Shown here in pieces: positions 4,784-12,560 of a stretch of 13,425 nt of DNA. Positions within the stretch are counted from its first letter, which is position 1. The number at the start of each line of letters is the position of its first letter. This DNA comes from Candidatus Peregrinibacteria bacterium CG_4_9_14_0_2_um_filter_41_14 (lineage in GTDB: Bacteria > Patescibacteriota > Gracilibacteria > UBA1369 > UM-FILTER-41-14), in the NCBI GenBank assembly GCA_002788755.1, contig PFRW01000027.1, positions 1 through 13,425 on the forward strand, given 5' to 3'. The translations under genes and the position numbers were made by a program. A model generated the notes under the pieces. That model ran no database searches. It had not been told where the DNA came from and saw only the letters and a list, made by a program, of their open reading frames with translations.

Positions 4784-6097
4784 ATGGTACAAAAGACGAC
4801 AACAGCAGAGAATTATCTTGAGCGGGAAAGACCGGATTTTTTTCCGGGTGCGAAGGCCGGCGGTGAATTTGAAAAAAATCGTAATTTATTGAAGCTGGAA
4901 TTACCCGAAAAAGACGTAAGAGAGGCCGCTAGGAATGCCCCGGATTTTGCGACTTTTTTGCTTTCATTACAAGAGCTTGCCACAAAAGATCCTAAAAGGT
5001 CTAAGAACTTGGAAAGTAACTTGTCTCTAGTACGTCAAAATCCGGAACGATTATTGCTACCTGAGCAGTTAGATAAAATTACAAAATACATGGACCAAAG
5101 GTTAGCGATTGCGCCAGAGTCACAAAACAAGGGAATGACTTTAGGTGAGAGCATCGGTGTTGCTGATTCTGCTGCCATTTTAAAAGAATTATCTTTACCG
5201 CAAAAGCTACAATTGCTGGAGTGGTATTACAAACGGGCACAAGATAGCCAAGACCCGATTGCCCAAGACCGAAGTTACGGCCTAGCAAAAGCCTTTATAA
5301 GCACGGGGTTAGTTGGCAAAGAAAATGTTTTGGCAATTGCAAAAGGTTACGGACGGGATGCCGAACTGGTAAGTACACAGCCGGCAACGGACGAACCGCC
5401 GACTAGCGCAGCTAATAAGGGGCTTGATGCGATTCACGTAGGTAGTATTTTGGACAATAATGCTCGACTGGCAGGGCTTGCGGGTACTTATTTTGCTGGT
5501 TTAACGGCAATTGTAAATTTGGCTCTGTATGTGGGCGATAGTTTCCAAAAAGGTGGCCCCGGCGATAACCGATATTTAGCGTTAGCGAGTGTAGCCGGTG
5601 GGGCCGGACTATATGCTTTAAACAAAACCACAGCTAAAACAGCAAATAGCAAAGGAATTGTGGAAACATGGGTAGATGGCTTAGCTAAAGGTCAAGAAGC
5701 ATCTACAAAAACAAAGAAAGAGATGCAAGAAGCAACAAACCGAACTGTATATGCGAGTCAAGACACTCAAGCTTTTTACACCAACGCAAACACAATTAGC
5801 AGTCTTGCCGAAATAATTACGGCGATGGATCTGGAAAAAAATACTGATAAATCAGTGGCGGCAAAGGCCGCTGGACTAGGAGTTGGCAAAGAAACAATGG
5901 GTGGTCGCATGCTGGCAAAACTAGATGTAACGATTCCGGAACAGAAACAGTTTGCCGAATATATTCGTAAAAATGCCAGTAAGCCGGGGTTTAATGAAGA
6001 GATGCTAAAGGTGGCGCTTACTTATAAAACGTTTCAAATTAAATCCTCTAAAGATATCGTAGATAAATTTGGCTACGATAAATCAATTTACTCTTAA
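4784..6097 (+). CDS. Unknown 437-aa protein with two central hydrophobic segments
   Basis: I do not recognise a family. The N-terminal 225 residues are charged and mostly helical with no signal peptide. Residues about 229-250 form a good membrane helix, and about 263-279 a shorter Gly/Ala-rich hydrophobic segment, separated by a short GGPGD-containing loop. The C-terminal part (about 280-437) is again charged and helical. The simplest topology is a membrane hairpin with both large domains in the cytoplasm. The ATG lies 1 nt after the preceding stop, which argues for translational coupling. There is no SD. Its place between two other membrane proteins suggests a component of the same assembly; no catalytic motif was seen. 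Confidence 0.78.
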   Translation: MVQKTTTAENYLERERPDFFPGAKAGGEFEKNRNLLKLELPEKDVREAARNAPDFATFLLSLQELATKDPKRSKNLESNLSLVRQNPERLLLPEQLDKITKYMDQRLAIAPESQNKGMTLGESIGVADSAAILKELSLPQKLQLLEWYYKRAQDSQDPIAQDRSYGLAKAFISTGLVGKENVLAIAKGYGRDAELVSTQPATDEPPTSAANKGLDAIHVGSILDNNARLAGLAGTYFAGLTAIVNLALYVGDSFQKGGPGDNRYLALASVAGGAGLYALNKTTAKTANSKGIVETWVDGLAKGQEASTKTKKEMQEATNRTVYASQDTQAFYTNANTISSLAEIITAMDLEKNTDKSVAAKAAGLGVGKETMGGRMLAKLDVTIPEQKQFAEYIRKNASKPGFNEEMLKVALTYKTFQIKSSKDIVDKFGYDKSIYS

Positions 6098-6105
6098 TAC
6101 CGCTT

Positions 6106-7056
6106 ATGGACCTTTACTTTGCTCAATATCAACCTGATGAATTCAAAAGTTTGCTGGTAAACTTCCATGCTTACGTGGGGGCACTTTTGGTAAAGCAATC
6201 AGATAGCAATCTGACCTTAAACCGAATTAAAGAGCTCAAACAAAATGCCGATCGACCTGACCCCATTAGTTTGGCTGAAGAACGCCAATTATGGCAGGCG
6301 TATTTTCCGGGTGCTGCCAACCAAGATGCTGAAGCCCAAATTGCTTTTACAAAGGAACGTTTGAGTAAAAGTAACTCTTTTAGAGAGTTTTTGTTTCCCG
6401 AAGAGGGCGAGACACTAAAACTGGAAGCCGTTCGTCAATTTTTAGATCTGATTCCGCGTGAGCAGTATCATATTACTAAAGTTGATGAAGGCAGTTTTGC
6501 CTTAGAACCAAGGCTCAATAATGACCAGTTAGCCAAATTACTGTTAAATCCAAGTTTGGGAGCAACGCCAATTACGAATGCGACTCCTCTAGTGCAAAGT
6601 TCCCCAAAAACACCAATATACAGCCAGCCACAAGCGCCACTGTTTGATTTTAGTGGGTTTGGTGAGGGTGCGGGCGAGGGGGCAGATAATGAGATTTCTA
6701 CGTCCAAACAGGTTAATGTAACTGCTAATGGTACAGCGCAAACACAGTTGCTTAACTTTGAGCAGGTTGCTTTGCCTCAAAATACAGTTACGACTAGAGA
6801 ATTAAATACTTTAAATACACAAAAAAAGCCGATTCTTAAGCCGGTGGTACCCCAAACTGCGGTATCAACACAAAATATATATCAACCGCCGGTCCCACAG
6901 CGTAGGCAACAATCGCAAGCCAAAAGTAAAACCCAAGCCAAAGGTGGTGCTAAATCACAAGGTGGTTCCTACAAAAAGGCGGTAATTATTGCGGCCATAA
7001 CAGGCGGCACGGGTGCGGTGGCCGGACTTCCCTTCTTTATTTCATTGATTACCTAA
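6106..7056 (+). CDS. Unknown 316-aa protein with a C-terminal membrane anchor
   Basis: No family recognised. A helical N-terminal region (1-150) carries charged and aromatic residues and no signal peptide. A long low-complexity stretch (about 151-288) is rich in Gln, Pro, Thr, Ser and Asn, turning basic at its end (QRRQQSQAKSKTQAK, 265-279). A single hydrophobic helix (about 291-315) ends at the very C-terminus. This is a tail-anchor layout, which would put the soluble part in the cytoplasm on a flexible tether. It begins 8 nt after the upstream stop and ends 4 nt before the next ATG, so it is part of the same operon. The disordered linker suggests a reach or scaffold role, but that is inference. 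Confidence 0.78.
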   Translation: MDLYFAQYQPDEFKSLLVNFHAYVGALLVKQSDSNLTLNRIKELKQNADRPDPISLAEERQLWQAYFPGAANQDAEAQIAFTKERLSKSNSFREFLFPEEGETLKLEAVRQFLDLIPREQYHITKVDEGSFALEPRLNNDQLAKLLLNPSLGATPITNATPLVQSSPKTPIYSQPQAPLFDFSGFGEGAGEGADNEISTSKQVNVTANGTAQTQLLNFEQVALPQNTVTTRELNTLNTQKKPILKPVVPQTAVSTQNIYQPPVPQRRQQSQAKSKTQAKGGAKSQGGSYKKAVIIAAITGGTGAVAGLPFFISLIT

Positions 7057-7060
7057 AACT

Positions 7061-8992
7061 ATGTTGCGCAAATTTGCTGTTAAAATATTGATACTTGTCA
7101 TGCTGGTAACTGGTTTTGCTGGTGTCGCCGGAATTGCCGGTGTTGTTGATGTTGCCAGTGTTACAATGGTAGAGACTGTACATGCGCAAGCAAATACTGC
7201 TGATATTGAGGCTGCTAATAATACCGCCGATGCCGTTACAAACACAGGGCCCCTAGAAAAAACGACTGACCAATTATTAAACAACTTGGCGGCAACGATG
7301 TCGATTGTGGTGGCGGTCCTTAATTATTTACTATGGCCGGTACTGGTCTTAATTGGCGCCTTAATGGATAGCGAACTCATTATGGGCGGTGGTATGGAAG
7401 AACGATTACTAAGCATTTGGACGCAAATTAGAAATATTGTTAATTTGGGATTTGTCTTAATTTTGGTGGGTGTTGCGCTGTACAATGTGGTGGGAATTGA
7501 TTCGGACGGGAACTATGCGATTAAAAAAGTGCTGCCCAAATTAATTTTGGGCTTAGTTTTGGTCAACTTCTCATTTATTGGTGTAAAAGTAATGGTGGAT
7601 GCGGCTAATCTCGTAACAACTGCCATGTTTGCCTTACCAGATGCGGTAGAAGTCAGCTTTAATGAATCTAAAATTGCTCAGTTATCTGCACAGATTTGTA
7701 AGGGCGTAAATCAAGTAAAAACCGGTTCAACCAACGACTTTACAGGTGCCCTTAGTGGTGCTGCCGATGGCTTTTGTTTGGATGAATCAACGCTTACCAC
7801 ACAGGCACGTGCCTTTTTCCAAAGCTTTAGTAGTAATAACGTGGCGCTGGTGATGGCGGTGGAGTTTGGTAAAATCCATGAATTTTTGGATACGAGTAAT
7901 TTAGTTAAAAATAATCCGAATGTGAGTAATCTGACTATCAACCTTATCTTTTCTGTAGTTATGTTTGTAGTATATACGTCGGCGTATTTGGCGCTGCTGG
8001 GGGTCTTGCTGGCCCGTGTGGTTGTACTTTGGACTGTGATTGCATTATCGCCAATTTTAGCGTTACAACTCACCCTACCAGATGGTTTTGAATTTGGCGG
8101 AGATGAAGGGAATCTTAAGGAATTACTCACAAAACATCTGATCGCTCCTATTAAAATTGGCTTTGGGATGTCAGTTGGTTACATCATGCTTAGTGCCTTA
8201 AATCAAGTTGGACCCGACTCGTTAACGTTTAACTTGGGTAACCAATTTATTGCACCGTTTTCGGGCATTTCATCCATTAAAGAATTACTGATTGGTATTA
8301 TTGCAATTGCCGTAGTATGGAAAGTGACATTCTCGGCTGCCAGTCAAACTGAGGTTGGTAATTATACAGATAGGATTAGAGACTGGGTTCGTGAAAAAGG
8401 TGGCACACTTGCCGCCCTCCCAGGTCTTGTCCCAATTATTCCAACTCCAACGCCCGGCGGTGGTGGTGAAACAAGCAATATGTCTATTAGTGGTCTAATA
8501 GGTAAGATAAATGAAAAAGAGCAACAACTTAAAGATGCCTGGGCACCTACAAAAAAAGAAAGCCCATCTGGCTTAAAGACATTAACGCAAAAAGATGCAG
8601 TTAATAGAGTACGCAATGAGCAAAGGGTATTCGACAAATATGCTCCGGAGAAAGCCGATGAAACGATTCAATATGCCCTAACCACTGACGTTAGCAAACT
8701 CATGACCATTGGAGGCCTTAAGGCATTAGCAAGTCGTTCCAGCAAATTAAAGCCTGACAGCGCTTACGGTAGAGAATTGGCTACCATAATTAAAGATATT
8801 GATGACAATAAAACAATATATAATTCCGGCTCAGAAAACCTTCGAAAAATTAATGATAAGATTCGCCGCGCATATGGATATACGGGAGAGGCCACACCTG
8901 AATTTATAACAGCTGCGGATACGGCTAAAGCTAAAGAAGCTGCAGCACCCGAAAAGCCCAAGACACCGGAAACACCTGGTAAAACCCCTTAA
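7061..8992 (+). CDS. Polytopic membrane protein, VirB6/TrbL-like, with signal peptide
   Basis: The 643-aa product begins with a signal-like segment: basic MLRK, a hydrophobic core (about 7-29) and a plausible cleavage after VHA (40-42). Hydrophobic segments follow at about 80-102, 124-145, 157-180, 291-320, 321-337, 362-380 and 405-425. A large polar loop (about 195-290) contains the only two cysteines noticed (C213, C239), which could form a disulfide if the loop is exported. A cytoplasmic-looking tail (about 430-643) is charged and helical and ends Pro/Lys/Ala-rich. The arrangement resembles VirB6/TrbL-type channel proteins of type IV secretion systems, and polytopic proteins of this type are common in CPR genomes. 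The family call is by architecture and memory only. It begins 4 nt after the upstream stop, and the next gene follows after 34 nt. Confidence 0.65.
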   Translation: MLRKFAVKILILVMLVTGFAGVAGIAGVVDVASVTMVETVHAQANTADIEAANNTADAVTNTGPLEKTTDQLLNNLAATMSIVVAVLNYLLWPVLVLIGALMDSELIMGGGMEERLLSIWTQIRNIVNLGFVLILVGVALYNVVGIDSDGNYAIKKVLPKLILGLVLVNFSFIGVKVMVDAANLVTTAMFALPDAVEVSFNESKIAQLSAQICKGVNQVKTGSTNDFTGALSGAADGFCLDESTLTTQARAFFQSFSSNNVALVMAVEFGKIHEFLDTSNLVKNNPNVSNLTINLIFSVVMFVVYTSAYLALLGVLLARVVVLWTVIALSPILALQLTLPDGFEFGGDEGNLKELLTKHLIAPIKIGFGMSVGYIMLSALNQVGPDSLTFNLGNQFIAPFSGISSIKELLIGIIAIAVVWKVTFSAASQTEVGNYTDRIRDWVREKGGTLAALPGLVPIIPTPTPGGGGETSNMSISGLIGKINEKEQQLKDAWAPTKKESPSGLKTLTQKDAVNRVRNEQRVFDKYAPEKADETIQYALTTDVSKLMTIGGLKALASRSSKLKPDSAYGRELATIIKDIDDNKTIYNSGSENLRKINDKIRRAYGYTGEATPEFITAADTAKAKEAAAPEKPKTPETPGKTP

Positions 8993-8997
8993 TCGTC

Positions 8998-9006
8998 TGC
9001 TACAAT
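8998..9006 (+). promoter_or_regulatory. Weak internal promoter candidate before the 1177-aa gene
   Basis: TGC followed by TACAAT (9001-9006) makes an extended -10 in the 34-nt gap, the widest in this operon. No acceptable -35 is visible (8978-8983 reads ggtaaa). It could give extra transcription of the last gene, with a leader of about 14 nt. Confidence 0.25.
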
Positions 9007-9026
9007 AAAACCTACTAACAAAAATT

Positions 9027-12000
9027 ATGCTTTTGCCTCTGTTTCCACATCATCAAAAAAGTCATAAGTTTATCTACTTTGCGGGGACGGACGATGAGAC
9101 AACAGGTCCCAATACAGCCGAACCAAAGCCGGAAACAGATGCGGTGCAAGAATGGCGGGCGCTACGGGCTCAAGAAAAGCCGGAGCAACTTAAGGCACGG
9201 ATTGCGAAGCAAATTGAAGAACGTAAAATTGCTGAACCAAGCCATCTTATTAAAAAGATGCAGGCAATTGTTAAGGGCGGTAATGCTGATGAAATTGCCT
9301 GGATTGATGAATATTTTAATAGTGGGAAAACATACCTAATTTCAGAGTTTGATGACGGAATTAAGGCGATTCGTGAAGAAAATGAGCAGAATGGGCAGAC
9401 TAATATAATTAAATCGACATACAGCGCTGTGATGGACAATGTTGGTGCGCAGGGAAACTGGCTGGACACTCTTAAATTGGGCTATGCCGGCCAATCCCGG
9501 GCAACCATTGATTTGGCGCACAAATATAATGAAGAAGATAAAGTTGCCACCAAAAATCTTTTGGAAGCAATTACGGCACATAATTCGGATTTCTCAAAAT
9601 CTGACTGGGACAGACTACTGCGAACAAGCCCACATGCCGGTAATTACGATACCCACTTGGCACAAATTTTAGGTGAAGAGTTTTGCCGACAGCATCCGGA
9701 GCAAGTCACAAAAATTAAGAAGATGCATCAAATAAAGCATGAGGCGGTTCAAAACTTTGAAAAAACGATTGTACCTTTGTTTGAAAAACTGGATCAGGAA
9801 TATGAAAAAGAATACTACCATGCAGCGAAAATTAAAGAGCTGGAACTAATTACCGGCCTGCCGGTTAAGGTAGGTAAGGAGTTTGAAATTATTAAAGCTG
9901 ATGGCTCTAGCAGCACCGCCAAAATTAAAAAAATCAAATGGGAAAATCGGCTTGATGAAGAGGCTATTCATGAAATAACTAAAGGGGGCAACAATGTCCA
10001 TGACCAAATTTTCATTGATCTGGAAATACGGACTGGTGGCACGACTCGCACCGACGAATTAAGTTTTCAAAAGTTTATCGAATGGGCAAATGAAAATGAT
10101 CAAGCCAGTGAATATTTCTCTAATCACAAAGCGTTGGAGAAAGCACTGGAGCTCGATTCGTACAATCAAGGATTAGAGCCGGGTTTGGTATTAGAATATA
10201 TGGCTGATAAAGCAATCGATATAACCACAATCGAAGCGATCGATCCCGATAATAAAACAATTCGCCTTAGTAAAGCCGTTCCTTACTACAAAGAGACCAC
10301 AAAACAAGAATTAACTTTTAGTGAATTTGCAAAATGGTGGCGCCGTTATTATGTTGAGCAACAAATGGACGTTAATAAAGCGCAGGAAATCTTAAATCAA
10401 CTGCCAAGAGTGATTAAAGCGAAACATCCGGATCTGGACGAGGTTAATGACCAGCCAATTCAGCTTAAAGCGGGTGCCAAAATTAAAAATGGTAAAAATG
10501 GCCCCCTCACAATTAATGAAGTTGATGCTAATGGCGTAAAGTTAAACAATGGCCAAGAAATCCCCCTATCGCAGTTTGTGCGTACGGCAAAGGATAATGA
10601 GTTAGAGGCGCATACAGAAGAAGCTGCCCCAGTTGACCCAACGGAACAAAAGCCTGGTGAAAAGCCAGCCGATGCCGAGGTCACGCCTTCTGAAGAAACC
10701 AAGAAAGACGAACCGGAACCACCACCGCCCGCCCCGCAAGTCATAGAAGAACTGGAAACTTTAGGTAGTGGCGACAGTGCAGGCTTTTTCCAAGATATCT
10801 GGAACAACATTACCTTTTTAAGTGGTAAGGATTTGCACCGTATTACCGAGGTCGTCATTGATTACTACACACGTAACACAGAGCGATCAAGTAAACGTCG
10901 TGTTGGTGTGGTGGGAGCAAAACTACCTGGTCGTCTTGGACGTGAATTTGAAGTAATGGTAACAGAATCTGAAACAGAGACAGTAAACAAGTATAAATCC
11001 AATATGGAACAATGGAGTGAGTGGGCGGTAATGGATCGGATGTATGCAACGAATAATATTGATGAGACAAAAGCGACTCTATATGTACTTTCTGCCAGTG
11101 GTCGCTTACGCTTTGATGATACAAAAATGTGGTCGACGCTTAATAGACTCCTAGATCAGAAAAGCGGCGGTTATAAATATAAACTCAGTATTTCTCATTA
11201 TGCAGATAACCCAAATATGGCTCAAGATAAGGTAAAAGCGGCTATGGACTTTTTATGGGGAGAAAATAATGGTGATAGCTTTTATACAGAATCGACAAAT
11301 AAATTCGATTCGGCAGCAGAGAATTTTACCAAAGAAGCACGGGATTATGATAATAGCTTTAAAGGTGTGAATGTTGCCGGCGAATTGCATAATATGCTCG
11401 TGGATCATATTGAAGGTGTCCCGGTTAAACCCCAGCGTTATTTTGCTTTTTTGAAATATATTATGACAGCAGGTAAAGCAAGTATTGAAGATAAATTTTA
11501 TTATCTTTTTCAAGGACTATACATGAAGAACAGCCGTGGTGAGACCTTGATTTCCAGTCGTCTCATGTCCACTTTGAGTGAATTGATGAATAAACTCCCT
11601 TACCTTAACTTTTTAATTTGGTGTTTTCCGTTTGGATCCGATAGCCCCAAGGGTAATTTGGCTCCGGAGTATTTGGCTGATGTGCTTAAACGTTTTGAAT
11701 TAAAAAAAGGCAGAAATCAGAAAAATGGGAGTGACCGTTATAATGTTACTGAAGTAAATCGTTATATTTGGCAGGATGCCTTAATGAGTACCGCAACAAT
11801 TAATCGTGTTGGCAGGGGCTCACGTGGAGCTAGTGAAATTGATCATGATGATGCGCACTTTATTATCCCGCTGAATAGACAGGGGGATATGCTCACAAAT
11901 GTTTTAGGTAAACAAGCCGGGGATCGCCCCAATTACACGACTGATGGTCTTAAAAATGGTGTTGCCGGTTTTAATATGATGTTTGCAGCCACAGCTGCGG

Positions 12001-12560
12001 CCGGATCAGATGATGAATTGGAAGGACAACAAAGAAAGGCACAGAGCTTTGCCACATCAAATGAAAGATTAGCAGAGATGGTTCCCGCCTATATCGTGTT
12101 TATGAATGGTTTAATGGGACGAGTTGAAGGTACGACGAAACAAGGTCCGGAATTTTTATATGGCACAGCACCTAATGATCGTAAGCTAACAATGCGAGAG
12201 CAGTTTGATGAAATGAATAAAATTATGAAACAAGTATTAATCGCATATAATTTTGATGCTGCCTATATTCACACATTGTTAAATTATACCGATAATGACA
12301 CCGCGCAAGATAATTATAAAAAAAATAGTAATAAAATTAAAGACTTTGGTAAAGAATTTTTGCAAAAACTGGCTCGTGATGATAGAGGTGCAAAAATGGT
12401 GGCAATTATTCGAGATGCTGCTCAAAAGGGTGAATTGAGCGGGATTTCAGGCATGGGTAAAGCCATGGCTACCCAAAAGGATTTTGGTAATTACTGGCGT
12501 GAAAACTACAAAGGTAAACCCCGCAATTCTGCTCAAGAGGTCTGGCATGAAGACGTTTAA
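9027..12560 (+). CDS. Very large (1177-aa) predicted soluble protein with internal repeats
   Basis: No enzyme family recognised. There is no signal peptide or convincing membrane helix; one hydrophobic run (about 858-870, NFLIWCFPFG) is too short and mixed. Region A (about 36-272) is charged and helical. Region B (about 275-518) holds three degenerate repeats, each a beta-rich block ending in a motif such as ELSFQKFIEW, ELTFSEFAKWW or IPLSQFV. Region C (about 526-571) is a Glu/Pro/Thr-rich linker including EPPPPAP. Region D (about 580-1177) is long, mostly helical and dense in aromatics, with an acidic DHDDAH stretch (939-944). The protein is last in the operon, after the VirB6/TrbL-like gene. 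I recall large uncharacterised CPR proteins of similar style, unverified. The ATG at 9027 has no SD; CTAAC (9015-9019) lies 7 nt upstream. Its TAA overlaps the thrS stop. It probably acts as a cytoplasmic partner of the membrane proteins. Confidence 0.8.
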   Translation: MLLPLFPHHQKSHKFIYFAGTDDETTGPNTAEPKPETDAVQEWRALRAQEKPEQLKARIAKQIEERKIAEPSHLIKKMQAIVKGGNADEIAWIDEYFNSGKTYLISEFDDGIKAIREENEQNGQTNIIKSTYSAVMDNVGAQGNWLDTLKLGYAGQSRATIDLAHKYNEEDKVATKNLLEAITAHNSDFSKSDWDRLLRTSPHAGNYDTHLAQILGEEFCRQHPEQVTKIKKMHQIKHEAVQNFEKTIVPLFEKLDQEYEKEYYHAAKIKELELITGLPVKVGKEFEIIKADGSSSTAKIKKIKWENRLDEEAIHEITKGGNNVHDQIFIDLEIRTGGTTRTDELSFQKFIEWANENDQASEYFSNHKALEKALELDSYNQGLEPGLVLEYMADKAIDITTIEAIDPDNKTIRLSKAVPYYKETTKQELTFSEFAKWWRRYYVEQQMDVNKAQEILNQLPRVIKAKHPDLDEVNDQPIQLKAGAKIKNGKNGPLTINEVDANGVKLNNGQEIPLSQFVRTAKDNELEAHTEEAAPVDPTEQKPGEKPADAEVTPSEETKKDEPEPPPPAPQVIEELETLGSGDSAGFFQDIWNNITFLSGKDLHRITEVVIDYYTRNTERSSKRRVGVVGAKLPGRLGREFEVMVTESETETVNKYKSNMEQWSEWAVMDRMYATNNIDETKATLYVLSASGRLRFDDTKMWSTLNRLLDQKSGGYKYKLSISHYADNPNMAQDKVKAAMDFLWGENNGDSFYTESTNKFDSAAENFTKEARDYDNSFKGVNVAGELHNMLVDHIEGVPVKPQRYFAFLKYIMTAGKASIEDKFYYLFQGLYMKNSRGETLISSRLMSTLSELMNKLPYLNFLIWCFPFGSDSPKGNLAPEYLADVLKRFELKKGRNQKNGSDRYNVTEVNRYIWQDALMSTATINRVGRGSRGASEIDHDDAHFIIPLNRQGDMLTNVLGKQAGDRPNYTTDGLKNGVAGFNMMFAATAAAGSDDELEGQQRKAQSFATSNERLAEMVPAYIVFMNGLMGRVEGTTKQGPEFLYGTAPNDRKLTMREQFDEMNKIMKQVLIAYNFDAAYIHTLLNYTDNDTAQDNYKKNSNKIKDFGKEFLQKLARDDRGAKMVAIIRDAAQKGELSGISGMGKAMATQKDFGNYWRENYKGKPRNSAQEVWHEDV
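9849..10580 (+). repeat. Three degenerate protein-level repeats inside the 1177-aa gene
   Basis: Repeat 1 is residues about 275-354 (9849-10088), repeat 2 about 382-438 (10170-10340) and repeat 3 about 476-518 (10452-10580). Shared features in order are: a hydrophobic-x-x-G opening (LPVKVG, LEPGLV, IQLKAG); a hydrophobic strand ending in I-x-x-I/V-(D) (such as TTIEAID, LTINEVD); a strand of the I-x-L type (TIRL, GVKL); and a closing E-L/I-x-F/L-x-x-F-x-x-W-like helix start (third copy IPLSQFV). The nucleotide sequences have diverged, so the match is at protein level only. The repeats may be small beta-barrel-like binding modules. Confidence 0.5.

Noticed and set aside
7711..8130. 139-codon antisense frame inside the VirB6/TrbL-like gene
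   Set aside because: It lies wholly opposite a gene with coherent membrane topology. Its composition is Ser/Thr/Lys-rich noise and it has no promoter or SD.
10460..10858. 132-codon antisense frame opposite the Glu/Pro linker of the 1177-aa gene
   Set aside because: The Ser/Gly-rich translation is the mirror of acidic/proline codons on the other strand; no start signals.
4222..12560. Calling the operon a conjugation or type IV secretion system outright
   Set aside because: Only one gene resembles a T4SS component, by architecture alone; no ATPase, coupling protein, relaxase or pilin is in the window.
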